From Rhodocyclales bacterium (GTDB taxonomy: Bacteria > Pseudomonadota > Gammaproteobacteria > Burkholderiales > Rhodocyclaceae): 6,110 nucleotides of DNA. Location of the stretch: the NCBI GenBank assembly GCA_021286885.1, contig JAJTBM010000189.1:1-6110 (forward strand), given 5' to 3'. Position 1 is the stretch's first letter, and each line of letters opens with the position of its first letter. The notes beneath the pieces were generated by a model, which was given only the letters and a program-made list of their open reading frames with translations, was not told the origin of the DNA and made no database searches. Shown piece by piece: positions 1 through 5,596 of the stretch. A program made the translations under genes and the position numbers.

Positions 1-248
1 GCCGCCAGGGTGAATTGGGATACCAGCAGCAGCCCGCCGCCGTGGGTGGCGAGGGAGCAGTTCATGCGCCCACCTTCGTCGGCAAACACCCGGTAGCCAA
101 GCAGACGCTCCAGCATGCGGTCGACATGGGCGGGGGTGTCTTCCCGCTCCACGGCCACTAGGGCCAGCAGGCCCGGGCCGATTTCTCCGACGGTGGCGTC
201 GTCTACGGTCACGCGGGCTTCCAGAACCCGTTGTATCAAGGCAATCAC
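1..248 (-). CDS. dtd: D-aminoacyl-tRNA deacylase (Dtd), N-terminal part, cut by the left edge
   Basis: This gene encodes the cytoplasmic proofreading enzyme that hydrolyses D-amino acids (and glycine mischarged on tRNA-Ala) from tRNA. I translated the minus strand by hand. It begins VIALIQRV, matching the conserved MIALIQRV start of the family, and continues through a GEIGPGLL segment, LGYRVF, and SQFTLA at about residue 77. SQFTL is the family active-site motif containing the conserved Thr. About 82 residues lie in the window, roughly the first 55-60% of a usual ~145-residue protein; the C-terminal Gly-Pro motif is outside. I chose the GTG at 246-248 because the family N-terminus aligns exactly there. 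An in-frame ATG at 294-296 would add 16 residues that do not resemble the family, and neither start has a clear Shine-Dalgarno sequence. It lies downstream of the hydrolase on the same strand. Family assignment is firm; the start is less so. Confidence 0.93.
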   Translation of the reverse strand, partial: MIALIQRVLEARVTVDDATVGEIGPGLLALVAVEREDTPAHVDRMLERLLGYRVFADEGGRMNCSLATHGGGLLLVSQFTLA

Positions 249-380
249 GGCAATTTCAGCAATAAATCGAGGGTGTTGAAGGGCTACCCGGCCCATGATG
301 GGCTGAGGGGGTGCCCAGGGGGCGGCATCGGGGAGCCATGGCGAATCGCCCAAATTCTAACCCCGCGCTCAACCCGTAGC

Positions 381-422
381 AGGCAAAGTTTGCCTCCGGG
401 CCGGCAAAAGCTGCGCCGGCCC
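381..422 (-). repeat. Two adjacent inverted repeats after the hydrolase stop codon
   Basis: On the minus strand, directly after the hydrolase stop codon, there is a perfect 8-bp stem (398-405 paired with 415-422, GGGCCGGC/GCCGGCCC) with a 9-base loop. It is followed by a second perfect repeat of 7-base arms around one base (381-395, AGGCAAA/TTTGCCT). No run of T follows, so this is not a textbook intrinsic terminator. It may still end or stabilise the hydrolase transcript. The rest of the 249-429 gap holds an 11-base palindrome (340-350, GGCGAATCGCC) next to a TAGAAT box (354-359, minus strand). That box could be a -10 element for dtd, but I found no convincing -35. Confidence 0.5.
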
Positions 423-429
423 AGGGTAT

Positions 430-1200
430 TTATTGCCGGGTAGAGGGTGCCGGGAGGGGGCTGGACGAGGCTTGGATGAAGGGCTGAGCAAAGGCCAGCA
501 GTGCCGCGCTGACGGCTTCCGGGGCCTCGCTCATCATGCTGTGCCCGCTGTCGGGCAGGATCTGCTGTTCTACCCGGGGAGCGCTGGCGAGGGCGTCCTG
601 CAGGGGCGGCAGAGCCTTGAGGGGGGTCATTTTGTCTTGTTCGGCACATAGCAGCAGCACCGGGCAGAGGATCTGGCGGGCGGCTTCGAGCCCGCCTTGG
701 TAGCTGTTACAGGCCGCCAGATCCACCGGCAGGCTGGCCGGGGGCTGGGCGGCGAGCAGCTGGCGGTTGCGTTCGCACAGGTCGGTTTCGGCCTGGTGGG
801 CGAGGGTGAAGGACCACTGATTAATCATCCGGTGGGTCTGATCCGGGTCCTTGCGGGCCATCTCGAGTAGCGCCGGGGCGACCCGCATGGGGAAGACCGT
901 GCCAAGCAAAGCCAGGCCCACGCACCGGGCTGGGGCGCGGGCGGCGGCTTCGAGGGCGATCAGGGAGCCCATGCTGTGGCCTGCAAGCAACAGGGGGCGT
1001 TCGGGCGGCAACTGGGCGAGGACCCAATCGGCCAGGGCTTCGATGGGGGCGAGGGCGGGGCCGGGGGTCTGGCCGTGGCCGGGCAAATCAAGGGCCAGTA
1101 CATCCAGGCCGGCTTGTTGCAGGGCGGCGGATTGGGCCTGCCAGACCCGGTGGTCGTGGCCGGCGCCGTGGATCAGAACAAGGAGCGGAGCTGCTGTCAT
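430..1200 (-). CDS. Alpha/beta hydrolase fold protein
   Basis: This is a single-domain serine hydrolase of the alpha/beta fold; its substrate cannot be read from the sequence. Numbered from the upstream ATG at 1230, the catalytic machinery is complete: HGAGHDH (21-27) forms the oxyanion-hole loop after the first core strand, GHSMG (84-88) holds nucleophile Ser86, Asp199 in CAEQD is the likely acid, and His230 in DSGHSMM is the base. The usual lid insertion lies between about residues 110 and 175. The longer form has 266 residues. I prefer the second ATG (1198-1200, 256 residues) because the protein then begins MTAAPLLVLIHG, as in most relatives. Neither start has a good Shine-Dalgarno sequence. 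There is no signal peptide, so it is probably cytoplasmic. It follows the DUF465 gene by 63-93 bases on the same strand and may share its transcript. Relatives include many esterases, BioH-like and haloperoxidase-like enzymes, so I give no symbol. Confidence 0.9.
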   Translation of the reverse strand: MTAAPLLVLIHGAGHDHRVWQAQSAALQQAGLDVLALDLPGHGQTPGPALAPIEALADWVLAQLPPERPLLLAGHSMGSLIALEAAARAPARCVGLALLGTVFPMRVAPALLEMARKDPDQTHRMINQWSFTLAHQAETDLCERNRQLLAAQPPASLPVDLAACNSYQGGLEAARQILCPVLLLCAEQDKMTPLKALPPLQDALASAPRVEQQILPDSGHSMMSEAPEAVSAALLAFAQPFIQASSSPLPAPSTRQ

Positions 1201-1293
1201 GGGCAAACCAGAAGGATAGGAGAAGGGCATCGGAGTATTGCCAGACCCCGCCTTGGGCTGCCCGTCAAGCTGCGCCTGCTGCGGCTTTTGGGT

Positions 1294-1515
1294 TCAGGCC
1301 GGGATGTCGGGGTCTAACATACGCTCCAGTATGGCGATCCTGTCCTTCAGGAGCAACTTGCGTTTCTTGAGGCGGCGCAGCAGCAGCTCGTCGGGGGGCG
1401 GGTTGCCCGCGAGCTGGGTGATGACTGCATCCAGGTCCCGGTGTTCGGTGCGCAGGGTGGAGAGGCGCACTTCGAGGCTCACCGGATCATTACAGGCTTC
1501 GGGACGCTCATTCAT
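1294..1515 (-). CDS. DUF465/YdcH-family small coiled-coil protein
   Basis: This is a 73-residue protein of a widespread small family of unknown function (DUF465, represented by Escherichia coli YdcH). The family pattern is visible: a central H-x-x-L-D-x-x-I-x-x-L helix (HRDLDAVITQL, about residues 25-35), a short NPPPDE turn, then a highly charged helix with LKKRKLLLKDRI (about 49-60). Two amphipathic helices of this kind normally pack as a helical hairpin or coiled coil. Length is typical. The ATG at 1513-1515 is preceded by only a weak AAGG that is too close to be ideal. It is the first gene of the minus-strand group and is divergent from the DUF3567 gene. On the minus strand a TGTAAT box (1580-1585, five of six matches to the -10 consensus) lies 65 bases upstream, with only a poor -35 (TCTGCA). 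Confidence 0.85.
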   Translation of the reverse strand: MNERPEACNDPVSLEVRLSTLRTEHRDLDAVITQLAGNPPPDELLLRRLKKRKLLLKDRIAILERMLDPDIPA

Positions 1516-1723
1516 GCCTTGGGGGTGGGCTGGGCCATGGAGGATGGGTGACGCAGAATCTTAGGCTCGGTGTGGGGGAATTACAACGCGTCCGAACATA
1601 TCTGCAGATGGCCGGGAACTTGCATACACTAAAGCTGCTCCCATATTTGGTCGTATCCAAGCAAAGTCCGCAACTGCCTGAGTTGCCTACGGGGCGCGCA
1701 GCCCCTCGCCAAGGAGAATCACC
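1516..1723. promoter_or_regulatory. Divergent intergenic region with candidate promoters and two 5' UTR hairpins
   Basis: This 208-base region separates the two divergently transcribed genes. For the minus strand, TGTAAT (1580-1585) is a fair -10. For the plus strand, TTGCAT (1620-1625) and CATATT (1642-1647), 16 bases apart, form only a weak sigma-70-like pair. A perfect 10-base palindrome ATCTGCAGAT sits at 1600-1609 between the two. Downstream, two small perfect stem-loops lie in tandem: GCAACT/AGTTGC (1670-1675 with 1681-1686) and GGGGC/GCCCC (1691-1695 with 1701-1705). They end just before the ribosome binding site of the DUF3567 gene. The promoters are tentative; the repeats are directly visible. 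Confidence 0.4.
1711..1717 (+). promoter_or_regulatory. Strong ribosome binding site of the DUF3567-type gene
   Basis: AAGGAGA lies six bases before the ATG at 1724, a near-perfect Shine-Dalgarno sequence at good spacing. It fixes the start of the downstream gene and suggests efficient translation. Confidence 0.85.
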
Positions 1724-1957
1724 ATGAACGTCATGCTGAACAATCCGGTGTTGTATGTGGTGGACTACCCGGCTCTGAATGCGGTGGAAGTGATCGACAA
1801 GCGGCGCGGGCGTGGTGGCCTGTTCCGGGATGAGGCGGCGCGTCGTCTGCGCCGCGAGCTGGTATCGGTGGCCCAGAACGCCACCGAAATGCATGATTTT
1901 GAGAGCTGGATTGCCGAATACGGCAGTCTGATGAACCAACCCGCCATCTACCACTGA
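1724..1957 (+). CDS. DUF3567-type small protein, function unknown
   Basis: This is a 77-residue protein with no signal peptide or membrane segment. The N-terminus (MLNNPVLYVVDYP, residues 4-16) is a hydrophobic strand. It is followed by an arginine-rich helix (RDEAARRLRREL, about 35-46) and an acidic C-terminal helix that ends in SLMNQPAIYH. The pattern of an N-terminal VV-Y/F strand, a polar middle and a C-terminal LMxQPxxxH tail matches what I recall of DUF3567, a small family largely confined to Betaproteobacteria with no established function. The family name is from memory and unchecked. The gene is certain: strong ribosome binding site, GC-rich codons, and hairpins immediately after its stop. 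It stands alone between a divergent gene and greB. Confidence 0.8.
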   Translation: MNVMLNNPVLYVVDYPALNAVEVIDKRRGRGGLFRDEAARRLRRELVSVAQNATEMHDFESWIAEYGSLMNQPAIYH

Positions 1958-1988
1958 TCCATGCCCTACTGAATTGCACCGAGTGCCC

Positions 1989-2007
1989 GCCAGGCGGCCC
2001 GCCTGGC
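1989..2007 (+). repeat. Stem-loop after the DUF3567-type gene
   Basis: A perfect 7-bp stem, GCCAGGC (1989-1995) with GCCTGGC (2001-2007), encloses a 5-base GGCCC loop. It lies 31 bases after the stop codon and 12 bases before the larger hairpin at 2020-2054. No T-run follows. Confidence 0.6.
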
Positions 2008-2019
2008 TGCAAGCCTGTT

Positions 2020-2054
2020 GCCCCCCGTCGGTGCTTGCCAGCCCGGCGGGGGGC
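2020..2054 (+). terminator. Long GC-rich hairpin between the DUF3567-type gene and greB
   Basis: Bases 2020-2031 pair with 2043-2054 to form a 12-bp stem (GCCCCCCG against CGGGGGGC at the base, then one G-T wobble and three further pairs) with an 11-base loop. The stem is very stable and lies 60-100 bases after the DUF3567-type stop codon, where a transcript end is expected. Only TTCTAC follows instead of a T-run, so it is either an atypical terminator or structure in the greB leader. A hairpin here makes the far-upstream TTG and ATG starts of the greB frame unlikely. Confidence 0.55.
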
Positions 2055-2087
2055 TTCTACCATGGCGTTCCGATTTTTTGTGCGCAT

Positions 2088-2091
2088 GGAG
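2088..2091 (+). promoter_or_regulatory. Ribosome binding site that decides the greB start
   Basis: GGAG ends nine bases before GTG 2101-2103, an acceptable spacing. The in-frame ATGs at 2062 and 2086 have no comparable site, which supports the GTG start. Confidence 0.55.
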
Positions 2092-2100
2092 ATTCCAAGG

Positions 2101-2655
2101 GTGAACAAAGCCTTCGTCAAAGAAAGCGATCAGGACGACGATGAGGACATGCCGGGCGTGCCCCGCCTGCCCCCGGGTACCCGCAACTACATGACGAAGC
2201 GCGGGTTTGAAACCCTCAAGGCCGAGCTGGATCAGCTGGTGCGCGACGAACGCCCCCGGTTGGTGGAAACCGTGCGCTGGGCTGCATCCAACGGCGACCG
2301 CTCGGAAAACGGCGATTACATCTACGGCAAGAAGCGCCTGCGAGAAATCGACCGGCGCATCCGCTTCCTGATCAAGCGCCTTGAATCCGCCACCGTGGTG
2401 ACCCCCGCCGAGCAGGAAAACACCGAGCAGGTGTTCTTTGGCGCCACCGTAACGGTGTGCGACGCCGATGGCAGCAGCCCCGAGCAAACCTACCAGATCG
2501 TCGGCGTGGATGAGGCGAATGCCTCCGAAGGGCGGATCAGCTGGATCGCGCCCCTGGCCCGGGCCCTGCTCAAGGCACGGGAGGGCGACCTGATCCGCTT
2601 CGCCAGCCCCGCTGGGATGCGCGAAATCGAGGTCGTCGAGATCCGTTACGAGTAA
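2101..2655 (+). CDS. greB: Transcript cleavage/elongation factor GreB
   Basis: GreB binds the secondary channel of RNA polymerase and stimulates cleavage of backtracked RNA so elongation can resume. From GTG 2101 the protein has 184 residues, against about 158 in E. coli. The surplus is an acidic N-terminal extension (ESDQDDDED at residues 8-16, then a Pro-rich linker) before the normal start around TKRGFETLKAEL (32-43). The antiparallel coiled coil spans about 33-105. Its tip carries ASNGDRSENGDY, with acidic residues Asp66 and Glu69 at the spacing used to hold the catalytic metal. KKRLREIDRRIR (77-88) is the GreB-type basic patch. The C-terminal FKBP-like domain runs from about 109, with FFGATV, then PLARALLK and a final EVVEIRYE. 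The frame stays open upstream to TTG 2035, through ATG 2062 and ATG 2086; I chose GTG 2101 because the MNKAF-like start is familiar in betaproteobacterial GreB and a GGAG precedes it. Confidence 0.93.
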   Translation: MNKAFVKESDQDDDEDMPGVPRLPPGTRNYMTKRGFETLKAELDQLVRDERPRLVETVRWAASNGDRSENGDYIYGKKRLREIDRRIRFLIKRLESATVVTPAEQENTEQVFFGATVTVCDADGSSPEQTYQIVGVDEANASEGRISWIAPLARALLKAREGDLIRFASPAGMREIEVVEIRYE

Positions 2656-2658
2656 AAA

Positions 2659-2674
2659 CGGGGCGTGAGCCCCG
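2659..2674. terminator. Hairpin with GTGA tetraloop just after greB
   Basis: CGGGGC (2659-2664) and GCCCCG (2669-2674) form a perfect 6-bp stem closed by GTGA, a GNRA-type loop, three bases after the greB stop. On the plus strand no T-run follows; on the minus strand the stem is followed by TTTTTA, so the canonical terminator geometry faces left. Its 3' arm could alternatively pair with GGGGC at 2679-2683, and GCCGGG (2674-2679) with CCCGGC (2690-2695). It probably marks the end of the greB unit before the htpG promoter. Confidence 0.5.
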
Positions 2675-2682
2675 CCGGGGGG

Positions 2683-2710
2683 CTTGAAACCCGGCAAGGC
2701 GTACCCATAT
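2683..2710 (+). promoter_or_regulatory. Sigma-32 (RpoH) heat-shock promoter of htpG
   Basis: CTTGAAA at 2683-2689 matches the sigma-32 -35 consensus exactly. After 13 bases, ACCCATAT at 2703-2710 matches CCCCATNT at all but the first position. Sequence and spacing both agree with the E. coli RpoH consensus. The predicted transcription start is about 2717, leaving a leader of roughly 36 bases that contains the htpG ribosome binding site. This is direct sequence matching; use of the promoter is inferred, strengthened by htpG being a classical RpoH target. Confidence 0.88.
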
Positions 2711-2740
2711 GCGGAGGACTTCGCTACAACTGTCCTTCAT

Positions 2741-2744
2741 GGAG
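2741..2744 (+). promoter_or_regulatory. Ribosome binding site of htpG
   Basis: GGAG lies eight bases before ATG 2753. The open frame extends back to a TTG at 2684, but that codon lies inside the -35 box of the heat-shock promoter, so the longer form cannot be made from this promoter. Confidence 0.8.
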
Positions 2745-2752
2745 CACGCTTT

Positions 2753-4672
2753 ATGTCCGTCGAGCAAAAGTCTGCACAGACCTTGAACTTCCAGGCCGAG
2801 GTCAAGCAACTGCTGCACCTCATGATCCACTCCCTCTACTCCAACCGGGAGATCTTCCTGCGGGAGCTGGTATCCAACGCCTCCGATGCCTGCGACAAGC
2901 TGCGCTTTGAAGCCCTGGAAAATGCCGCCCTCTACGGTGGCGACAGTGAGCTCAAGATCCGCGTGGGTTTCGACAAGGGCGCCCGTACCCTGACCATCGC
3001 CGATAACGGCATCGGGATGAGCCGCGATGAGGTGGTGACCAACCTGGGCACCATCGCCAAATCGGGCACCAAAGAATTTTTCGGCAAGCTGACCGGCGAC
3101 CAGAAGAAAGATGCGCATCTGATCGGCCAGTTTGGGGTGGGTTTCTACTCTGCCTTCATCGTGGCCGACAAGGTGACGGTGCGCACCCGCCGCGCCGGCC
3201 TGGGCGCCGACGAGGCCGTGCTGTGGGAATGTGCGATGACCGGCGAAACCGCCGGTGAATACACCATCACCCCGGTCGACAAGGCCGAGCGCGGCACCGA
3301 GATCACCCTGCACCTGCGCGAAGATCAGGACGATCTGCTGTCTGGCTGGAAGCTGCGTTCCATCATCCGCAAGTACTCCGACCACATCCTTCAGCCCATC
3401 GTGATGAAGAAGGAAGAGTGGAACGACGAGCAGAAGGATCAGGTCGTCACCGACGAAGACGAGACCGTGAACAAGGCCAACGCCCTGTGGGCCCGGGCCA
3501 AGTCCGACATCAGCGACGAGGAATACACCGAGTTCTACAAGCACGTGGGCCACGACTACGAAGAGCCCCTGGCCTGGACCCACTCCCGGGTGGAAGGTCG
3601 CCACGAATACACCCAGCTGCTCTACGTGCCGGCCCACGCCCCCTTCGATCTGTGGGATCGCAACGCTCGCCATGGGGTGAAGCTCTACGTGCGCCGCGTG
3701 TTCATCATGGACGACGCCGAGAAGCTGATGCCGCTTTACCTGCGCTTTGTGCGCGGGGTGGTGGATTCCAGCGACCTGCCGCTCAACGTGTCCCGCGAAA
3801 TTCTGCAGGAATCCAAGGACATCGACACCCTGCGCGCCGGCTGCACCAAGAAGGTTCTGGGCCTGCTCGAAGATCTGGCCGAAAACCAGAAGGAGAAGTA
3901 CGCGACCTTCTGGAAGGAGTTCGGCAAGGTGCTGAAGGAAGGCATCGGTGAGGATCAGGCCAACAAGGCCAAGATCGCCGGCCTCCTGCGCTTCGCCTCC
4001 ACCCAGCTGGACACCGCTGAAGAGAGCGTTTCCCTGGCCGACTACATTGGCCGTATGAAGGAAGGTCAGGACAAGATCTACTTTGTCACTGCCGACACCT
4101 TCAACGCCGCCAAGAACAGCCCCCACCTCGAAATCTTCCGCAAGAAGGGCATCGAAGTGCTGCTGCTCTCCGACCGGGTGGATGAATGGGTGGTGGGCCA
4201 CCTGACCGAGTTCGACGGCAAGCCGCTGGTGTCTGTTGCCAAGGGCGGCCTGGATCTGGGCAGCCTGGAAGACGAGGCCGAAAAGGCCGCCGTCGAAAAG
4301 GAAACCGGCGAGCTGAAGGATCTGCTCGACAAGATGAAGGACAGCCTGGGCGACAAGGTTAAGGAAGTGCGCGTCACCCACCGCCTGACCGACTCCCCCG
4401 CCTGCCTGGTGGCGGATGAGCACGATATGGGCATGAATCTGGCTCGCCTGATGAAGGCTGCTGGCCAGGACGTGCCCCTGTCCAAGCCCATCCTTGAGAT
4501 CAACCCCACCCACCCGGTGGTGCTGCGCCTCAAGTACGAAAGCGCCCAGTTTGAAGATTGGGCCGCCGTGCTGTTCGACCAGGCCCTGCTCGCCGAAGGC
4601 GGCACCCTGGATGACCCAGCCAGCTTCGTGAAGCGCATCAATCAGCTGATGCTGGCGATGAACGCGGGCTGA
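2753..4672 (+). CDS. htpG: Molecular chaperone HtpG (bacterial Hsp90)
   Basis: HtpG is the cytoplasmic homodimeric ATP-dependent chaperone of the Hsp90 family, which remodels client proteins, often with the DnaK system. From ATG 2753 it has 639 residues (E. coli 624). The N-terminal GHKL ATPase domain covers about 1-230. It has [10 protein letters not shown] (37-46) with catalytic Glu38 and Mg-binding Asn42, ADNGIGMS (83-90) with adenine-contacting Asp84, the lid with [12 protein letters not shown] (98-109), and GQFGVGFYS (125-133). The middle domain (about 240-510) contains [11 protein letters not shown] (342-352), where Arg348 corresponds to the arginine that contacts the ATP gamma-phosphate. 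The C-terminal dimerisation domain has [10 protein letters not shown] (544-553) and ILEINPTHP (580-588). No MEEVD tail is present, as expected in bacteria. All key residues are present and the frame is intact. It has its own heat-shock promoter, so it is probably transcribed separately from greB. Confidence 0.98.
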   Translation: MSVEQKSAQTLNFQAEVKQLLHLMIHSLYSNREIFLRELVSNASDACDKLRFEALENAALYGGDSELKIRVGFDKGARTLTIADNGIGMSRDEVVTNLGTIAKSGTKEFFGKLTGDQKKDAHLIGQFGVGFYSAFIVADKVTVRTRRAGLGADEAVLWECAMTGETAGEYTITPVDKAERGTEITLHLREDQDDLLSGWKLRSIIRKYSDHILQPIVMKKEEWNDEQKDQVVTDEDETVNKANALWARAKSDISDEEYTEFYKHVGHDYEEPLAWTHSRVEGRHEYTQLLYVPAHAPFDLWDRNARHGVKLYVRRVFIMDDAEKLMPLYLRFVRGVVDSSDLPLNVSREILQESKDIDTLRAGCTKKVLGLLEDLAENQKEKYATFWKEFGKVLKEGIGEDQANKAKIAGLLRFASTQLDTAEESVSLADYIGRMKEGQDKIYFVTADTFNAAKNSPHLEIFRKKGIEVLLLSDRVDEWVVGHLTEFDGKPLVSVAKGGLDLGSLEDEAEKAAVEKETGELKDLLDKMKDSLGDKVKEVRVTHRLTDSPACLVADEHDMGMNLARLMKAAGQDVPLSKPILEINPTHPVVLRLKYESAQFEDWAAVLFDQALLAEGGTLDDPASFVKRINQLMLAMNAG

Positions 4673-4883
4673 GTGCCGTACCGCTGCAGGTAACGCGAGT
4701 TGTGAGGTTTTTCAATAGGTTGTTTCGGGTGTTCACCCCGTGAAGTTTTCAGAGACTGGAAATTGCCAAGTCGCCTCGAAAGCTCGCATCGGATGAACAC
4801 CCATAAAAATTTCCGCTTGACCTACTTTTGTTGCCTGATGTCGGAGACTTCCCGCGACTTGACGCCCATCGATTTGGCTGTGA
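4673..4883. other. Gene-free stretch after htpG with operator-like repeats
   Basis: I find no convincing gene in either strand here. Composition is more AT-rich than upstream. Two near-palindromic 12-mers are visible: GGGTGTTCACCC (4727-4738) and GGATGAACACCC (4791-4802). The second, reverse-complemented, matches the first at 11 of 12 positions, and their centres are 64 bases apart. TTCACCCCGTGAA (4732-4744) is a second dyad overlapping the first copy. GGAAATT (4758-4764) and AATTTCC (4808-4814) form another inverted pair. No clear htpG terminator with a T-run is seen; the nearest strong hairpin on this side is at 4884-4926. Confidence 0.5.
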
Positions 4884-4926
4884 TAAGCACAAACCCGTAT
4901 TTTACTTACATACGGGTTTGTGCTTA
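4884..4926. terminator. Perfect 17-bp inverted repeat, probable shared terminator
   Basis: Bases 4884-4900 and 4910-4926 are exact reverse complements (TAAGCACAAACCCGTAT against its complement), separated by a 9-base loop TTTACTTAC. The outer three bases of the right arm are the TAA stop of the minus-strand ORF. The stem therefore starts at the very end of that gene. It is also the only strong hairpin downstream of htpG on the plus strand. No T-run follows on either side, so a factor-independent terminator is likely but not textbook. The repeat itself is certain. Confidence 0.7.
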
Positions 4927-5499
4927 GTTGGCTTGATAGGTTTGATACTGACGTAGAGTTGCGGGAGGGCGTAGTTGTCGTGTCTTTGTATCAAAAAGCA
5001 CCTCTCCTGCCTTAATGGAGGGGGCTCCTAAAATTGCGGAAGGTTGGGAGGGAATGCCTGCAGTGTTGACAATGGAAGCGCTATGCTCCACTTTTTTTAT
5101 CTTGTTGGGCGTTCTGAGCTTCTGCTTGTTCATCTTGGCGCAATCCTCGTACAGATCTCCTGTGGGTATGTTGTTCATTGCTTCATTTTGTGCGTTGCGC
5201 ACTCGACCCGAGGCTTCTTGAAATGAAAATTTGACAGGCCGTCGTTTATGGGCTTGAGAGTTGAGCGCGCACAATGTAGCAGTAGGGGCCGAGATATCCG
5301 CTGGTGCCGTGCCGTTCACTTTTGGTGAGCGTTTGTTGCCGATGACTGCTTGTGTGGGAGGCTGGATGCTGAAGAAGGGTGAAGGTGCTTGCGGTGCAGC
5401 TTGGCTGTTCAGAGCAAAGCTTCCAACCAAGCCGAGGATGCAAGCATGAGGCAGCTGGGTATGTAGCCTCTCCAAGAACGGACGAAAAAGTGTGATCAT
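4924..5499 (-). CDS. Putative exported protein of unknown function
   Basis: I do not recognise this 191-residue protein. The N-terminus looks like a Sec signal peptide: an n-region with Arg6 and Arg11, a hydrophobic core ACILGLVGSFAL (about 19-30), and a possible cleavage site in NSQAA (31-35). The mature part is rich in Pro, Ala, Asn, Lys and Gln, with no long hydrophobic segment, so periplasmic or secreted location is inferred. Cysteines at about 77 and 119 could form a disulphide. The longest hydrophilic stretch is KMNKQKLRTPNKIKKVE. Codon use is mixed (AGG, AGA, CTA, TTA, ATA, ACA all occur), unlike the GC-rich neighbours, which suggests later acquisition. Support for coding: the longest open frame here, the signal-like start, and a stop exactly at a strong hairpin. 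Against: no Shine-Dalgarno before ATG 5499 and no known relative. Antisense frames of 68 and 60 codons overlap it. Confidence 0.5.
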   Translation of the reverse strand: MITLFRPFLERLHTQLPHACILGLVGSFALNSQAAPQAPSPFFSIQPPTQAVIGNKRSPKVNGTAPADISAPTATLCALNSQAHKRRPVKFSFQEASGRVRNAQNEAMNNIPTGDLYEDCAKMNKQKLRTPNKIKKVEHSASIVNTAGIPSQPSAILGAPSIKAGEVLFDTKTRQLRPPATLRQYQTYQAN

Positions 5500-5580
5500 G
5501 GCTGCATGTCGTGATACGCGGATGGCGCACCTTACCCCAAAAAAAGCACGTTTGACGAGACTCTTTCCATGCCTAGAAGC

Positions 5581-5587
5581 AAGGAGG
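5581..5587 (+). promoter_or_regulatory. Perfect Shine-Dalgarno sequence before a 29-codon ORF
   Basis: AAGGAGG is followed by nine bases, including six T, and then ATG 5597. It is the best ribosome binding site in the window, yet it precedes a short ORF and not an obvious gene. Confidence 0.5.
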
Positions 5588-5596
5588 CTCTTTTTT

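Noticed and set aside
851..1317. Plus-strand frames of 113 and 122 codons over the hydrolase region
   Set aside because: They are shadows of the minus-strand alpha/beta hydrolase, which has a complete catalytic triad.
1966..2697. 243-codon minus-strand frame opposite greB
   Set aside because: Antisense shadow of GreB, with the same composition artefact, and running across the intergenic hairpins on both sides.
2684..2752. TTG-initiated N-terminal extension of HtpG
   Set aside because: The TTG is inside the sigma-32 -35 box, the 23 extra residues do not resemble HtpG, and ATG 2753 has a well-placed GGAG.
2570..4513. 647-codon open frame on the minus strand opposite htpG
   Set aside because: It is an antisense shadow produced by GC-rich third positions. 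The plus strand has full-length HtpG with all motifs, and the antisense translation is a low-complexity His/Gly/Leu/Val mixture resembling no family.
4884..4926. Integron attC site, which would make the orphan gene a cassette
   Set aside because: The repeat is perfectly symmetrical, whereas attC sites have unpaired bulges, and no RYYYAAC/GTTRRRY box pair flanks it. AGCCAAC on the minus strand is close but fails at one position and has no partner.
5015..5226. Two plus-strand frames (68 and 60 codons) with hydrophobic translations that could be small membrane proteins
   Set aside because: Both are antisense to the longer orphan ORF, lack a properly placed ribosome binding site, and have no family resemblance. 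Hydrophobicity is expected opposite a Lys/Asn/Gln-rich coding strand.
5571..5596. Rho-independent terminator ending in TCTTTTTT
   Set aside because: The only stem before the T-run is four base pairs (GCCT/AGGC) with a 10-base loop, and no plus-strand gene lies upstream to be terminated. The same bases read better as a ribosome binding site and spacer.
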